Shown here one piece after another: positions 21,793 to 31,669 of a stretch of 53,126 nucleotides of DNA; within the stretch, counting starts at the first letter, position 1, and every line of letters begins with the position of its first letter. The DNA comes from Bradyrhizobium sp. (GTDB taxonomy: Bacteria; Pseudomonadota; Alphaproteobacteria; Rhizobiales; Xanthobacteraceae). The notes below the pieces were generated by a model. The model was not told the DNA's origin. It did not search any database and saw only the letters and a list, made by a program, of their open reading frames with translations. The stretch lies in NCBI RefSeq assembly GCF_028868675.1, contig NZ_JAGWUA010000006.1, positions 1 to 53,126 of the forward strand, given 5' to 3'. The position numbers were made by a program, and so were the translations under genes.

Positions 21793-22662
21793 ATGGCTAA
21801 AGTCGCTTTCCTCGGTCTCGGCGTGATGGGCTTCCCGATGGCCGGACACCTCGTGAAGAAGGGCGGCCACGAGGTCACCGTCTACAACCGCACCGCGGCG
21901 AAGGCGAAGGAATGGGCGGACAAGTTCGGCAGCAAGACCGCCGCGACGCCGAAAGCTGCGGCCGAAGGCCAGGATTTCGTGATGTGCTGCGTCGGCAACG
22001 ACAATGACCTCCGCACGGTGACGACCGGTCCCGACGGCGCCTTCTCCGGCATGAAGAAGGGCGCGACCTTCGTCGACCACACCACGGCCTCCGCCGAGAT
22101 CGCGCGCGAACTCGACGCCACGGCCGCCAAGGCCGGCTTCAAATTCGTCGATGCGCCGGTGTCCGGCGGACAGGCCGGCGCCGAGAACGGCGTGCTGACG
22201 GTGATGTGCGGAGGCGCCGAGGACGCCTATGCGGCGGCAGAGCCGGTGATCGCGGCCTATGCGCGGATGTGCAAGCGGCTCGGACCCGCCGGATCCGGCC
22301 AGCTCACCAAGATGGTCAACCAGATCTGCATCGCCGGCCTCGTGCAGGGCCTTTCCGAGGGCATCCACTTCGCCAAGAAATCCGGCCTCGACGTCCAGTC
22401 CGTCATCGACACCATCTCCAAGGGCGCGGCGCAGTCCTGGCAGATGGAGAACCGCTACAAGACCATGAACGACAGCAAGTACGATTTCGGCTTCGCCGTC
22501 GAATGGATGCGCAAGGACCTCTCGATCTGCATCGCGGAAGCGCGGCGCAACGGCGCCAACCTGCCGGTCACCGCGCTGGTCGACCAGTTCTATTCCGAGG
22601 TCGAGAAGATGGGCGGCAAGCGCTGGGACACTTCGAGCCTGCTGGCGCGGCTGGAACGCTGA
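21793..22662 (+). CDS. NAD(P)-dependent oxidoreductase, 3-hydroxyisobutyrate dehydrogenase family
   Basis: VAFLGLGVMGFPMAGHLVKKGGHEVTVYNRT; FVDAPVSGGQAGAENGVLTVMCGG. Confidence 0.92.
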   Translation: MAKVAFLGLGVMGFPMAGHLVKKGGHEVTVYNRTAAKAKEWADKFGSKTAATPKAAAEGQDFVMCCVGNDNDLRTVTTGPDGAFSGMKKGATFVDHTTASAEIARELDATAAKAGFKFVDAPVSGGQAGAENGVLTVMCGGAEDAYAAAEPVIAAYARMCKRLGPAGSGQLTKMVNQICIAGLVQGLSEGIHFAKKSGLDVQSVIDTISKGAAQSWQMENRYKTMNDSKYDFGFAVEWMRKDLSICIAEARRNGANLPVTALVDQFYSEVEKMGGKRWDTSSLLARLER

Positions 22663-22671
22663 CGGGGCAAG

Positions 22672-23898
22672 CTACTTTTCCAGCAGTCCGAGCCTGCCCG
22701 CCAGCCATTTCGTGGTCGGCGCCTGGATCAGGATCGTCATCAGGACCGCGATGAAGGTGACCGACGCGATGATGTGCGCGCCGGGCGCCTTCATCCCGAT
22801 CAACAGGCCGGCGAGCGCCGCCGGAATGACGCCGGTCTCGCGCGTCCAGGACATGAACAGCATTTCGTTGAAGCTCCATTTCGCGCGACGGTCGGGCGCC
22901 GCGCAGAGGAAGACCGTCAACGGCCGCGCCACCAGCATGAAGACGGCCACCACGGCGGCGCCGCCCCACACATGCTGCCCCATCAGCGCGAAGTCGACCT
23001 GGGCGCCGAGCAGGATGAAGATGAACACGCGCATGATGAACGCGGTGGTCGCCACGTACTCGTCGAGCTTCTGCGCCTCCCCCGCCTCCATCGCGAAGCC
23101 GAAGGCATCCTTGTTGCCGAGCACGATGCCGAACACGAAGACCGCCATGAACCCGCTGGCATGGAAGCCGTCGGCGGCGAAATAGGCGCCGATCACGGCA
23201 ACCAGGGTGATGACCGGCGCGTATTCGGCGAGGAACGCCCATCGCTCATGCGCGATCAGGAGCGCAGCCAGATATCCGAGCGCCAGGCCGCCGAGGATGC
23301 CGACGACCGACTGCCAGAGCAGATCGACGAGCGACGAGGTCAGCGAGAAGCTGCCGCCTCCGGTCGCCGCCGCCAGAATGCCGAAGGTGATGATCGCGCC
23401 CATGGCGTCGTTGAAGGCGGACTCGCTCATCACCGTCTGCGCCACGCGGTCGCGAATTCTCACCTGGCGGAAGATCGGGACCAGCGTCGCCGGATCCGTC
23501 GACGCGATGGTGGCGCCGAGCAGCAGCGCCACCATCACGGGAACGCCGAGAATGAAATGGGCGGCAAGTCCGGTCAGCGCGGCCGTGATCGCGACGCCGA
23601 CGGTGGCGATCACGACGATGGTGATCCAGGTCTGCTTCAGCACCTCGAGCCGCAGGGAAGCGCCGCCGTCGAACAGGATGTAGCTTGCGCCGAACAGCAG
23701 GATGATCTGGTTGAGGGCCGAATCCGCCTTGATGTCGACGAGCCCGAGCGCGGCCGGTCCCACCGCCATGCCGACGACGAGAAACACCGCGACGTCAGGC
23801 ACCCGGATCTTCTGGGCGACGAATGCGGTCAGGATTCCGATGGCCAGGATCAGTCCGCTCGAAAGCAGCGTCTCCTTCGCAAGCTCGATCGCGCTCAC
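22672..23898 (-). CDS. Cation:proton antiporter (NhaP/CPA1-like)
   Basis: Multi-TM; ATIASTDPATLVPIFRQVRIRDRVAQTVMSESAFNDAMGAI; GTG start (VSAIELAKETLLSSG) chosen. Confidence 0.88.
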   Translation of the reverse strand: MSAIELAKETLLSSGLILAIGILTAFVAQKIRVPDVAVFLVVGMAVGPAALGLVDIKADSALNQIILLFGASYILFDGGASLRLEVLKQTWITIVVIATVGVAITAALTGLAAHFILGVPVMVALLLGATIASTDPATLVPIFRQVRIRDRVAQTVMSESAFNDAMGAIITFGILAAATGGGSFSLTSSLVDLLWQSVVGILGGLALGYLAALLIAHERWAFLAEYAPVITLVAVIGAYFAADGFHASGFMAVFVFGIVLGNKDAFGFAMEAGEAQKLDEYVATTAFIMRVFIFILLGAQVDFALMGQHVWGGAAVVAVFMLVARPLTVFLCAAPDRRAKWSFNEMLFMSWTRETGVIPAALAGLLIGMKAPGAHIIASVTFIAVLMTILIQAPTTKWLAGRLGLLEK

Positions 23899-24066
23899 CC
23901 CTTCGGCTTCCTTCCCCGAACGACGGACATCGGCGCGCCTCGTCCTCTGCATCGGTTCGCGCCCCCGAACGATGCTGCCTGAGGGGTCTCGAAATGACAA
24001 GGCGACATCGGATCCCAGACCGGAGCTCAAGCCGCGGCTTTTCCGACCCGGCCTGATCGGCTCCGC

Positions 24067-24082
24067 TTAACCCGGCGTTAAC
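24067..24082 (+). promoter_or_regulatory. Canonical CtrA box TTAACCCGGCGTTAAC
   Basis: Exact TTAA-N7-TTAAC upstream of the PleC/DivJ-like histidine kinase. Confidence 0.7.
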
Positions 24083-24096
24083 GTAATTCTTTAGCT

Positions 24097-24118
24097 CCTT
24101 AAGGCAGCTCTTAAGGAT
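24097..24118. promoter_or_regulatory. Perfect inverted repeat TCCTTAAG-GCAGCT-CTTAAGGA
   Basis: 8-bp perfect arms with 6-bp spacer between the CtrA box and the kinase start. Confidence 0.5.
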
Positions 24119-24182
24119 TTATTGCCACAGATAGACAATGCAGAAGGCCCGCGTTCCGCGCGGGCAGGATTTGTGTTGTTCG

Positions 24183-25778
24183 ATGAGTAACCCCGCTGAA
24201 AAGCCAGAGGTCGTGCAGGTTCCGGCCGTGCCGCTGCCTGTGCCATCGGCGAGCCATCGCCGGGCCGCGGCGAAGCGGGTGCGCGAGGCGCGCGACAAGT
24301 TAACGTCGACGAGCGGAACGCGGCCTGCCTTCGACAGCGAGCTGCTGCGGCAACATGCCCAGACACGTCTGTCGGCATCCTATGTCGTGCTGCTGCTGGT
24401 GGTCGCGACCGGGCTGCTGTTCGGCTTCTGGATGCAGCCGATCCCCGCCGCGGCCTGGACCTGCGGCATGCTCTGCATCCACGCCGCGACGATCAACAGC
24501 TGCCGCCGCTTCCTCGCGGAAGCCGCCTCCCCCGCCGCGACGCGCAAGTGGCGCACGCGCTTCGTCATGCTCGACCTGCTCTACGGCCTGTGCTGGATGG
24601 CGATCCTGATCCATCCCGCGCTCGACATGGTCACGGAAACGCTGATGATGTTCCTAATGCTGCTGGTGATCGCAGTGTCGAGCATGGTCGCGGCCAACCT
24701 GCCGATCGCGGCGCTCGCCGCAACCGCACCGGTCGCGGTGGCGATGGCGCTGAGTTTTGCCGTGACCGGCGCGCTCGACAACTACATCCTGGCGGCGCTG
24801 GCGCTTGCCGCCGAGGGCTATTTCGTGCTGCTGGCGCACCGGCTGCACCAGACCACGTTCGCGACGCTGGAAGCGCGCGCGGAAAAGGACGCGCTGATCG
24901 GCGAGCTCGAGCAGGCCAAGGCGATTTCCGACGAGGCCCGCCACCGCGCCGAGGCCGCCAACGTCGCGAAATCGCGCTTCCTCGCCCAGATGAGCCACGA
25001 GCTGCGCACGCCGCTGAACGCGATCCTCGGCTTCTCCGAGGTGATGAAGAGCGAGATCTTCGGCGCGCATGCCGTGCCGGTCTACAAGGAATATTCCGCC
25101 GACATCCACAATTCCGGCGTGCACCTGCTCAACCTCATCAACGAGATCCTCGACCTGTCGCGGATCGAGGCCGGTCGCTACGAATTGAACGAGGAAGCGG
25201 TCTCGCTGGTCGGCGTGGTCGCCGACTGCCATCATCTGATGAAGCTGCGCGCCTCCAACCGCGGCATCACCATCCACGAGGTCTACGAGCACGCGATGCC
25301 GCGGCTGTGGGCCGACGAGCGCGCGATCCGGCAGGTCGTGCTCAATCTGCTCTCCAACTCCATCAAGTTCACCCCGCAGGGCGGCGATATCTGGCTCAAG
25401 GTCGGCTGGACCGCCTCGGGCGGGCAATATCTCAGCGTCAAGGACACCGGCTCGGGAATCCCGGAGCACGAGATCCCGATCGTGCTGGCCTCCTTCGGGC
25501 AGGGCTCGAACTCGATCAAGTCGGCCGAACAGGGCGCCGGTCTCGGCCTGCCCATCGCAAAAAACCTGATCGACCTGCACGGCGGCACCTTTACGCTGAA
25601 ATCGAAGCTGCGCATCGGCACCGAGGTGATCGTCACCTTCCCGCCGGAGCGCGTGATGTCGGCGCTGGCGCCGATGGCCGATGACGCGCCGCCGCTGCAG
25701 CCGGAACCCATCGACGTCGCCGACGACAAGCGGCGGCCCCGGCACAAGCCGATCATGAGCGCGGGCACGGGTTCCTGA
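24183..25778 (+). CDS. Membrane sensor histidine kinase, PleC/DivJ/PdhS-like
   Basis: SHELRTPLNAILGFSEVMKSEIFGAH...YKEYSADIHNSGVHLLNLINEILDLSRIEAGRYEL; NLLSNSIKFTPQGG; DTGSGIPEHEIP; GAGLGLPIAKNLIDLHGG. Confidence 0.9.
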   Translation: MSNPAEKPEVVQVPAVPLPVPSASHRRAAAKRVREARDKLTSTSGTRPAFDSELLRQHAQTRLSASYVVLLLVVATGLLFGFWMQPIPAAAWTCGMLCIHAATINSCRRFLAEAASPAATRKWRTRFVMLDLLYGLCWMAILIHPALDMVTETLMMFLMLLVIAVSSMVAANLPIAALAATAPVAVAMALSFAVTGALDNYILAALALAAEGYFVLLAHRLHQTTFATLEARAEKDALIGELEQAKAISDEARHRAEAANVAKSRFLAQMSHELRTPLNAILGFSEVMKSEIFGAHAVPVYKEYSADIHNSGVHLLNLINEILDLSRIEAGRYELNEEAVSLVGVVADCHHLMKLRASNRGITIHEVYEHAMPRLWADERAIRQVVLNLLSNSIKFTPQGGDIWLKVGWTASGGQYLSVKDTGSGIPEHEIPIVLASFGQGSNSIKSAEQGAGLGLPIAKNLIDLHGGTFTLKSKLRIGTEVIVTFPPERVMSALAPMADDAPPLQPEPIDVADDKRRPRHKPIMSAGTGS

Positions 25779-25819
25779 CATGCTTGCAGAAAAGCCCGAT
25801 CGTCCTTCACCATGTCCGG

Positions 25820-26023
25820 ATGAGCAAAGACACCCCGTGCATCGACGTCTGCCAGATCGACCCCAAGAGCGGCCTGTGCTTCGGCTGCGGCCGCACGCTG
25901 CCCGAGATCGCGCGCTGGCCCTCCATGACGAGCGCGGAACGTCGCGCCGTGATGGCAGAGCTGGCCGCGCGCATGGCGGATGCCGGACTGTCGCCCGTTG
26001 CGGCGCGGCAGGATCCGGCCTGA
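25820..26023 (+). CDS. DUF1289 domain-containing small Cys protein
   Basis: DTPCIDVCQIDPKSGLCFGCGRTLPEIARWPSMTSAERRAVM, typical CxxxC...CxGCxRT. Confidence 0.85.
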   Translation: MSKDTPCIDVCQIDPKSGLCFGCGRTLPEIARWPSMTSAERRAVMAELAARMADAGLSPVAARQDPA

Positions 26024-26045
26024 CGCAGGCTGCGGGAGGCGTGCG

Positions 26046-26558
26046 ATGAGCCGTCTCGCCCTGGTGCTGATCCTGCTGATCGCGACCGCCGGCGCGGTGG
26101 TCGCCTACAAGGACCCCGAACAGGTCGCGCGCGCCAGCGACACCGTCTCCGACCTGTTGCGCCATCGCGCGAGCGCCAAGGCGCGCGCGGTCGAGATCCA
26201 GCGCGGCCGCGGCGGCGAGTTCTCGCTGCAGGCCAGGATCAACGGCGTGAGAGCGCCGATGGTGGTCGACACCGGCGCGACCTCGGTGGTGCTCACCTAC
26301 GAGACCGCGAAGGCCGCCGGCCTGCCGCTGGAGCTGCTCGCCTATGACGTCGACGTGGAGACCGCCGGCGGCCGCACCAAGGCGGCCAGGCTGACGCTCG
26401 ACCGTCTCGCGATCGGCTCGCTGGTCGAACGCTCGGTGCCGGCGCTGGTGGTGCCGCACGGCACGATGAAGACCAATCTGCTCGGCATGAGCTTCCTCGA
26501 TCGCCTCGAGCGCTGGGAAGTCCGCGCCGACCGGCTGATGCTGCACGGCTATCCGTAA
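26046..26558 (+). CDS. Retropepsin-like (clan AA) aspartic protease, TIGR02281-type
   Basis: INGVRAPMVVDTGATSVVLTYETAKAAGL; LLGMSFLDRLERWEVRADRLML. Confidence 0.85.
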   Translation: MSRLALVLILLIATAGAVVAYKDPEQVARASDTVSDLLRHRASAKARAVEIQRGRGGEFSLQARINGVRAPMVVDTGATSVVLTYETAKAAGLPLELLAYDVDVETAGGRTKAARLTLDRLAIGSLVERSVPALVVPHGTMKTNLLGMSFLDRLERWEVRADRLMLHGYP

Positions 26559-26563
26559 AACCC

Positions 26564-27553
<990 letters not shown>

Positions 27554-27976
27554 GTTGATTTTGCAGACTTTCCCGCGGGGCGATGCTGGGGCTGAGCTCT
27601 CGGGCCTGATCTATAGCCTATCCGCCCATTGTCAAACAGGCGGCGGGCCGGATTCGAAACACGCGGTTCAACCCCATGCACAGTGGGCAAGCATCTGACG
27701 CGACACGAATTTCTTTTTTGTCGAAATATGACTTGACTCGTCGGGCAAATCAGGGGCATGATGGCACATTCCACAAATCCGAATAACGACCGCGGCGCGC
27801 GATGAGTCCGCAACCGACGACGCGCTCACGCAATGGGACCGGGATGGTTTTGGCGCCTTCGCCACCGCCGACGGTACGGGTTCCATCGACAAATCGGATG
27901 ATTCGTCGCCCTCGCGAATATTGCCTTGGCAGGCCAACCCCTGTGGTTTTTTGACGAAGATCAGAGGAGATGCGCT

Positions 27977-28645
27977 TTGAGGATCCCATCCATCCTGGGC
28001 AGTGTTGTTCTGGCTGTCGCTTTGAGCGTCGGTGTCGCGCAGGCTTCCACCGTCAACGTCGCACTCTCAAGCGACGGGGCAAGCTTCGTGAGCGCAACAT
28101 CCCAGATCTTCTCCAGCAGTTCACCGTGCTGCGGCGGTTTCGTGAACGGTGGCTTGACCACGGCGCAAGACAATCTGCTGACGACGACCCCGATCCCGTG
28201 GCTTGCCAACGGCGACGAGCGCTTCATCTTCGACGATAACGACAGCGTCGCCTCTCTCATCATCAGGTTGGGCAGCATCAGCACGCTCGTCAGCTTCGGT
28301 GCCACCTTCAGCGCGACCGATCGAATTCCAGGGCTGTTCTCGGTAGCCACGTCGCTGGATGGCGTTCACTTCACGTCCGTCGGAACGTTGCTCAACCCGA
28401 ATTCATCGTTCAGCGGCGGCAATTCCACCCTCGTCACGACGGCGCCTCTCTCGGCATTGTACGTCGAATACTCTTTCGGCTCTGCTACTGGCACCAACGC
28501 GTACGGCGCCGGCGTCAGCGAAGTTTTCGCCTCTGTCGCAGGGGTCCCCGAGCCCTCGACCTGGGCAATGATGATGCTCGGCTTCTGCGGCCTCGGCTTC
28601 ATGGCGTATCGGCGGAAGAAGCAGATCGTGGCCGCACTCGCCTGA
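27977..28645 (+). CDS. PEP-CTERM sorting domain-containing secreted protein
   Basis: Signal peptide after a likely TTG start preceded by AGAGGAG; C-terminal [27 protein letters not shown]. Confidence 0.88.
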   Translation: MRIPSILGSVVLAVALSVGVAQASTVNVALSSDGASFVSATSQIFSSSSPCCGGFVNGGLTTAQDNLLTTTPIPWLANGDERFIFDDNDSVASLIIRLGSISTLVSFGATFSATDRIPGLFSVATSLDGVHFTSVGTLLNPNSSFSGGNSTLVTTAPLSALYVEYSFGSATGTNAYGAGVSEVFASVAGVPEPSTWAMMMLGFCGLGFMAYRRKKQIVAALA

Positions 28646-28666
28646 TGGCGGTCACCGGATATCAGC

Positions 28667-29782
28667 TCACGCCTTCGACGCGGCCGGGCGGGCGTCCGGC
28701 TGCGCCGCGCCGGCGCGGTCGACGAGCAGATCGGTCAGGCCCGCGCCCAGCCACATGCCGCCGAGCACGAGCCAGGCCGTCAGCGCGAACACGGAGGCGC
28801 CGGTGACGCCGGCGCCCACCGCGCAGCCGCCGGCGAGCATGGCGCCAAAGCCCATCAGCACCGCACCCAACAGGTAGCGGCGCATGCCGAGGCCGTCGGA
28901 AAATCCCTCGAGCTTCAGTTCGTGCGCGAGCGCCGCGGCGACGAACGAGCCGAGGAACACGCCGGGAATGATGCCGAGGTCGAAGCCGAGCCTGATCTGC
29001 GAGGAGTTGAGCACCAGCATCAGCAATTCGGCCGACGGGCCGGAAAAGGTCAGGCTCTTCAGCGTCACCGGGGCGAAGGACGACTGCGACAGCTGATAGG
29101 TGAAGAGCCAGCCGGCGACGACGGCCGCTCCCGTCGCGAGCGCCGACAGGATCAGGCGCCGCGGCAGGCGGCTGCGAAAGGCGAAGGCGAGGCCCGCGAT
29201 CAGCCACAGGCCGCCGAAGGCGAGCTTCTCCGGCGTGCCGCCGCCGAACACCGCCATGATGTCGCGCGACGGTCCGCCGTCGACCAGCCACAGATTGGTC
29301 AGCCATTCGCGCGCGGGCGACAGCAGGCCGTGCCAGGCGGCCTGCGCCGTCACCGCGAAGACGAGACCGGACAAGAGCGCGCGCAGGTTTCCGTTGGCCG
29401 ACAGCACGAGCAGCCGGCTCGCGCAGCCGCGGGCAAGGATCATGCCGCAGCCGAACATCACGCCGCCGATCATGGCGCCGGAAATGCTGCCCTGCTGCGC
29501 GAGCTGGCGCGCCTCGGAGACATCCAGCCAGCGGATCGCGACGAGCGCCTGCGTGCCGACGAGCGCCGCGGCGAAGGTCAGCAGCCAGACCGCAAGGCGC
29601 GGCCCGCCCTCGCCGCGCGAGAATTCGACCGCGGCGGCGCGCAGGCAGAACCGGCTCCTCTGGGCGAAGAAGCCGAAGAGGCCGCCGACCACGAGGCCGC
29701 CGAGCCAGGAGAGCCGGTCTTCACCCAGGAGATCGATGACCGATGTCAGCACGGCGCGCTCAGTTTTCGTCAGAGCCGGCAA
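28667..29782 (-). CDS. YeeE/YedE family sulfur-compound transporter
   Basis: FGCGMILARGCASRLLVLSANGNLRALLSGL and GFGAMLAGGCAVGAGVTGAS paired Gly/Cys motifs; multi-TM. Confidence 0.88.
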   Translation of the reverse strand: MPALTKTERAVLTSVIDLLGEDRLSWLGGLVVGGLFGFFAQRSRFCLRAAAVEFSRGEGGPRLAVWLLTFAAALVGTQALVAIRWLDVSEARQLAQQGSISGAMIGGVMFGCGMILARGCASRLLVLSANGNLRALLSGLVFAVTAQAAWHGLLSPAREWLTNLWLVDGGPSRDIMAVFGGGTPEKLAFGGLWLIAGLAFAFRSRLPRRLILSALATGAAVVAGWLFTYQLSQSSFAPVTLKSLTFSGPSAELLMLVLNSSQIRLGFDLGIIPGVFLGSFVAAALAHELKLEGFSDGLGMRRYLLGAVLMGFGAMLAGGCAVGAGVTGASVFALTAWLVLGGMWLGAGLTDLLVDRAGAAQPDARPAASKA

Positions 29783-29835
29783 GTCTAGCGACGTCGCGAT
29801 TCCGCCCCATGAGCCAGATCAAGGCCGCGCACGGC

Positions 29836-30279
29836 TCAGGGCCGCAAGTACGCAAAGCCCTGCTGCTGCAGCTCCGCAATCCGCACCACGCCGCCCTTCT
29901 CGGCCACCACGAAGCCGGGGATGAGGTCGTCGAGCTTGACGCCCTGCGCCTTCATGGTGTTGGCGCAGGCGTCGAAGCCGACGCCTTCCTGCGCCAGCTT
30001 CTGCATCGCCGCCACGGTGTGATCCTGGGCGGCGAGCGCATGGAACGCACGCAGCGCCGGGCCGTGAACGACGAGCCTGATGTCGGCCTTGCCGGGTCCG
30101 CCGACGCCATCGACGTGGTTCTGCAGATTGCCGAGCACGAAGACGACACGATCGGCATCCGCGAGGTGATAGACGACGCGCTGGCGCGCGGCCGGTTCGG
30201 CGGCCGCAGCGGCGCCGCCTGCGCCGAACGCCCCCAACAGTCCGGCAAGGCCCGCGCGAAGCATGGATCGACGCTGCAT
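29836..30279 (-). CDS. DsrE family protein with signal sequence (paralog 2)
   Basis: MQRRSMLRAGLAGLLGAFGAGGAAAAAEP leader; VVYHLADADRVVFVLGNLQNHVDGV; GVGFDACANTMKAQGV conserved Cys. Confidence 0.82.
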   Translation of the reverse strand: MQRRSMLRAGLAGLLGAFGAGGAAAAAEPAARQRVVYHLADADRVVFVLGNLQNHVDGVGGPGKADIRLVVHGPALRAFHALAAQDHTVAAMQKLAQEGVGFDACANTMKAQGVKLDDLIPGFVVAEKGGVVRIAELQQQGFAYLRP

Positions 30280-30287
30280 GTCTCCTC

Positions 30288-31190
30288 CTATCGTGTCTGC
30301 TTGATGAATTCGGCGATGCGATCGGCCGCGTCCTCGGCAAAGAGGTCGCGGAAGAAATGGTCGGCGTCCTCGATGGTGTCGAGCTGCACCCGGCCGCCGC
30401 TCGCGCCCGCGAGCTTCGCGAAGGACGTCGCCACATCAGGCACGACCGTGTCCTTCGTTCCCGCCAGCACGAGCACGGGCATCTTCAGTTGCGCCACCAG
30501 CGCCACGGTGTCCTGGCCGGGATCGGCCGCGTAGAACGAGGCAAAGGCGCGCGCCGTCACCGTGGCGTCGCGGCAGTAGATGAAACCGGGCACGGTCATC
30601 CATTCGCCGCCGCGCCCGGCCGCAACGGCCCTGGTCGCCTGCTCCAGCAACGGCTCGAGCGGCCTGCCGTAGGTTGCGGCATAGGACGCGCGAAGGCTCG
30701 CTTCGGCCGTGGCGGTGACCGGCGCAAGCAGTACGGCGGCCGCGACCGCGCCGCCGTTCGCCGCCAGATAACGCGCTACCTGGTTGCCGCCGCGCGAATG
30801 GCCGAAGGCGTAGATGCGCCGCGACAGGCCCTTTGCGTGTCGCACCCAGGCATCGATTTCGGCTGCGGCGTCATCGGTGACGTAGTCGTGGCGGGTCGCG
30901 CAGTCGTACATGCCCTTGCGGCGGTCCTGCCCGAGCGCCAGCGTGTGGGCGAGCGAGGCGATGCCGCGCTCGGCCAGCGCCTGCGCCAGCGTCCGGATCA
31001 CGTCCATGTCCTTGTGCGCCAGCGTGCCGTGGGTCATCACGACCAGCGGCGTGTCGGCCTGCATCGACGCCGGCGTGCGCAGCGTGGCGAGAACCGTGCG
31101 GCCGCCGACCGACAGCTCGATGTCCTGCTCGGCAGCGGCAGCCGTTCCGGCCAACGCGAGCAGGATCGAAAGTCCCACCAACCATCGCAT
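30288..31190 (-). CDS. Secreted alpha/beta hydrolase (dienelactone hydrolase-like)
   Basis: Signal peptide; VMTHGTLAHKD; FGHSRGGNQVARYLAANGG nucleophile elbow; VLVLAGTKDTVVP; EDADHFF. Confidence 0.85.
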   Translation of the reverse strand: MRWLVGLSILLALAGTAAAAEQDIELSVGGRTVLATLRTPASMQADTPLVVMTHGTLAHKDMDVIRTLAQALAERGIASLAHTLALGQDRRKGMYDCATRHDYVTDDAAAEIDAWVRHAKGLSRRIYAFGHSRGGNQVARYLAANGGAVAAAVLLAPVTATAEASLRASYAATYGRPLEPLLEQATRAVAAGRGGEWMTVPGFIYCRDATVTARAFASFYAADPGQDTVALVAQLKMPVLVLAGTKDTVVPDVATSFAKLAGASGGRVQLDTIEDADHFFRDLFAEDAADRIAEFIKQTR

Positions 31191-31204
31191 CAGTCGCCAT
31201 CTCC

Positions 31205-31669
31205 CTAGGGACGAACGATCGTCCAGTGCTTTTCCGCAAATTCCATCAGGGCGGCGACGCCGACCTGGGTGACGTTGACGCCCTCGATCAGCGGCGGCCG
31301 CCTGCCCTCCTTCACGCCAAGCGTCTCCAGCGTATTGCCGCAGGCGATGAAGCTCACATTGGGCATCGATTTCAGGAAATTGGTCATGCGCTCCTTCACC
31401 GGGGAGCGGTCGTCGAGCAGCATGTCGAGGCCGCCGTTGAAGGCGATCACGACGATCTCGACGTCCTCGCCCTGCCCCGAATAGTGCCGCGAGACGTTGG
31501 CCGCGACATCGAGCACGGCGCGCATCTTGGCGGGCTCGTCATCGCTGATCTGCAGCACCAGGCGGTGCGGATCGGCGGCGAAGGCCGGGATCGCGAACGC
31601 CGCGACGAGCAAGCCGGCGGCCGCACAAGCCCTAAGCAATGCGCGGCGGCTTGCCCCGCCGCGGTTCAC
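31205..31669 (-). CDS. DsrE family protein with signal sequence (paralog 1)
   Basis: GTG start overlapping soxD stop; signal peptide; HRLVLQISDDEPAKMRAVLDVAANV; VSFIACGNTLETLGV conserved Cys. Confidence 0.82.
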   Translation of the reverse strand: MNRGGASRRALLRACAAAGLLVAAFAIPAFAADPHRLVLQISDDEPAKMRAVLDVAANVSRHYSGQGEDVEIVVIAFNGGLDMLLDDRSPVKERMTNFLKSMPNVSFIACGNTLETLGVKEGRRPPLIEGVNVTQVGVAALMEFAEKHWTIVRP

